Source of the DNA: Oscillospiraceae bacterium
Lineage (GTDB): Bacteria > Bacillota > Clostridia > Oscillospirales > Acutalibacteraceae
Length of the DNA stretch: 64,000 nucleotides
Assembly: GCA_015066225.1 (NCBI GenBank)
Contig: SVOT01000002.1
Location: 62,001 to 126,000, forward strand
Direction of reading: 5' to 3'
In this document: piece after piece, positions 62,406 to 64,000 of the stretch
Layout: each line of letters starts with the position of its first letter
Position numbering within the stretch: the stretch's first letter is position 1
Notes under the pieces: model-generated
Seen by the model: only the letters and a program-made list of their open reading frames with translations
Told to the model about the DNA's origin: nothing
Database searches by the model: none
Translations under genes and position numbers: made by a program

Positions 62406-63530
62406 TTGTCCAACAACATTATTGATCTCAAAAACATTTCCGTTTCCTTTGATGGGGAACAAATAATTGAAAATATGAATTTATACATCCGCGACAAGGA
62501 GTTCATAACCTTTTTAGGACCCTCCGGTTGCGGTAAAACAACCACGCTCAGAATTATTGCAGGCTTTCAGGAGCCCGATTCAGGCGAGGTTATTTTTGAC
62601 GGCAAATTAATAAACGGTGTTCCCCCGTATAAAAGACAGCTGAACACCATTTTCCAGAGATATGCGCTGTTCCCCCACCTTAATGTTTATGAGAACATCG
62701 CTTTCGGGCTGAGACTTAAAAAGACACCCGAAAAAGAGATTAAAGAGGCAGTTACGGAAATGCTTGCTCTTGTAAACCTCAAGGGCTTCGAGAGAAGAAA
62801 TATTTCATCACTTTCCGGTGGTCAGCAGCAGCGTGTTGCCATTGCAAGGGCGCTTGTTGTTAAACCCCGCGTGCTTCTTCTTGACGAGCCGTTGGGCGCT
62901 CTTGACCTGAAGCTTCGCAAGGATATGCAGGTTGAGCTCAAAAATATTCAGAAACGCCTTGGCATCACCTTTATCTACGTTACACACGACCAGGAAGAAG
63001 CCCTTTCAATGTCCGACACAATCGTTGTTATGGATGCAGGCGTTATTCAGCAGATTGGCACACCCACAGACATCTACAACGAGCCTAAAAACGCTTTCGT
63101 TGCGGATTTCATCGGCGAAAGCAATATTATTGAGGGTGTTATGCGTGCCGACTTTTGGGTTGAAATGGCGGGTCACAAATTCAAATGTCTTGACAAGGGC
63201 TTTGGCGTTGACGAAGAGGTTGACGTTGTTGTTCGACCTGAGGACGTTGACGTTGTGCCTGTTTCAGAGGCTATGATTTCAGGTGTTGTCACATCTACCA
63301 CATTTAAAGGCGATTATTACGAAATAATCGTTGAAATCAAGGGCTTTAAATGGATGATTGAATCAAAATACAATCAGACGGTGGGCTCAACAATCGGTCT
63401 TAACATTGTGCCCGACGCTATACATATCATGAAAAAATCAAAGTACTCCGGTCTTTACGGCGACTACAGCTCATTCAGTGAAGAATTTGAAGAGCTGTCA
63501 GATGCTTCCTATGAGGAAGAAGACGAATAA
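62406..63530 (+). CDS. potA: Spermidine/putrescine-type ABC transporter ATPase
   Basis: A 374-residue ABC ATPase. Walker A is [14 protein letters not shown] near 38, Q-loop [23 protein letters not shown] near 80, signature [15 protein letters not shown] near 137, Walker [20 protein letters not shown] near 157 and switch His in VTHDQEEAL near 195. A C-terminal TOBE domain ([10 protein letters not shown]) follows. With the PotB-like permease next this is a polyamine importer. TTG start after GAGGGG. Confidence 0.93.
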   Translation: MSNNIIDLKNISVSFDGEQIIENMNLYIRDKEFITFLGPSGCGKTTTLRIIAGFQEPDSGEVIFDGKLINGVPPYKRQLNTIFQRYALFPHLNVYENIAFGLRLKKTPEKEIKEAVTEMLALVNLKGFERRNISSLSGGQQQRVAIARALVVKPRVLLLDEPLGALDLKLRKDMQVELKNIQKRLGITFIYVTHDQEEALSMSDTIVVMDAGVIQQIGTPTDIYNEPKNAFVADFIGESNIIEGVMRADFWVEMAGHKFKCLDKGFGVDEEVDVVVRPEDVDVVPVSEAMISGVVTSTTFKGDYYEIIVEIKGFKWMIESKYNQTVGSTIGLNIVPDAIHIMKKSKYSGLYGDYSSFSEEFEELSDASYEEEDE

Positions 63531-63566
63531 TCCCCACGGTATTTTTTCAAGAAAGGAGTGCTTTTG

Positions 63567-64000
63567 ATGAAGAATAAATCTTCACTTATGACTCGTTTAG
63601 CAGGCGCTCCGTACATTGTCTGGGCGATTATTTTCATCATTGTTCCTCTTTGTATGGTTGCCTACTACGCTTTTACAGATAAAAGCGGTGCTTTTACCTT
63701 CGATAATATGCTTGATATCGGTAAATATACCGACACAATAGTCCTTTCCGTATGGTTAGGGCTTCTTGCCACGGTTATCTGCCTTGTTATTGCGTACCCG
63801 CTTGCTATGATAATGGCAAACAAGGGTCCGAAAAAGCAAAGCACGATGACAATGATTATTATGCTCCCGATGTGGATGAACTTTCTTTTAAGAACATATT
63901 CCTGGATGACAATTCTTGAGGATAACGGCTTGCTCACAACAACAATAAACTCTGTTGTTGACGGAATAAACAAGCTCACACAATGGGGTATTGAGCCCAT
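63567..64000 (+). CDS. potB: Spermidine/putrescine-type ABC permease (5' part only)
   Basis: The first 144 residues are visible; the frame is open at the window end. It has a first membrane helix (YIVWAIIFIIVPLCMVAYYAF), then VLSVWLGLLATVICLVIAYPLAMIM and MIIMLPMWMNFLLRTYSWM, the start of the PotB permease pattern. AAAGGAG lies nine bases before ATG. Companion of potA. Confidence 0.9.
   Translation, partial: MKNKSSLMTRLAGAPYIVWAIIFIIVPLCMVAYYAFTDKSGAFTFDNMLDIGKYTDTIVLSVWLGLLATVICLVIAYPLAMIMANKGPKKQSTMTMIIMLPMWMNFLLRTYSWMTILEDNGLLTTTINSVVDGINKLTQWGIEP

Overview
The window looks like chromosome of a strictly anaerobic, low-to-moderate GC Gram-positive bacterium of class Clostridia, probably an uncultured gut member of the Oscillospiraceae or Ruminococcaceae type. 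The evidence is a Firmicutes-style rimP-nusA-ylxR-ylxQ-infB-rbfA-nrnA-truB-ribF operon, a single-chain pyruvate:ferredoxin oxidoreductase, a MecA-like adaptor, strong AGGAGG-type ribosome binding sites with frequent TTG/GTG starts, and many genes for plant or host glycan sugars. No species name can be supported from sequence alone.

Layout. 1-6.0 kb: sugar genes (a GHL6-type glycosidase running off the left edge, a GH38-like mannosidase, a PHP phosphoesterase, a TIM-barrel epimerase). 6.1-13.1 kb: AT-rich defence island with a P-loop ATPase, an AbiF/Abi_2 HEPN protein followed by a likely small RNA, a restriction-modification-like locus (XRE regulator, EcoRI-type adenine methylase, DUF262-HNH nuclease) and an unrecognised gene. 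13.2-16.1 kb: a secreted sialate O-acetylesterase bracketed by two related arrays of small hairpins. 16.1-22.1 kb: a second AT-rich island at the 3' end of a tRNA-Leu gene (XRE regulator, membrane ORF, AIPR protein, nuclease-SIR2 protein), with partial copies of the tRNA 3' end and a 16-bp direct repeat at its borders. No integrase is visible. 22.1-22.9 kb: repeat-filled intergenic DNA.

22.9-35.0 kb: metallophosphoesterase, then the transcription/translation operon, rpe, a MecA-like gene, an epimerase and maf. 35.2-43.2 kb: a GPH-type sugar symporter, proline biosynthesis proBAC, and the pyruvate:ferredoxin oxidoreductase on the other strand. 43.5-54.2 kb: CNNM/CBS membrane protein, secreted protein, two GH43-like glycosidases, AlkD-like repair protein, HAD phosphatase, YgiQ radical SAM protein, class II aldolase and a second sugar transporter. 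54.3-62.2 kb: secA, an ECF sigma factor with a membrane-anchored beta-propeller partner, an amidohydrolase and an FkbM methyltransferase. 62.2-64.0 kb: a polyamine-type ABC transporter (potA, start of potB) behind a structured leader.

How it works together: the core genes describe a saccharolytic fermenter that frees and imports sugars, oxidises pyruvate through ferredoxin and makes its own proline. The two AT-rich islands hold at least four candidate phage-defence modules. The most interesting signals are the AbiF gene with its adjacent terminator-ended RNA, the paired hairpin arrays, the tRNA-Leu integration scars, and three long perfect palindromes at island promoters.
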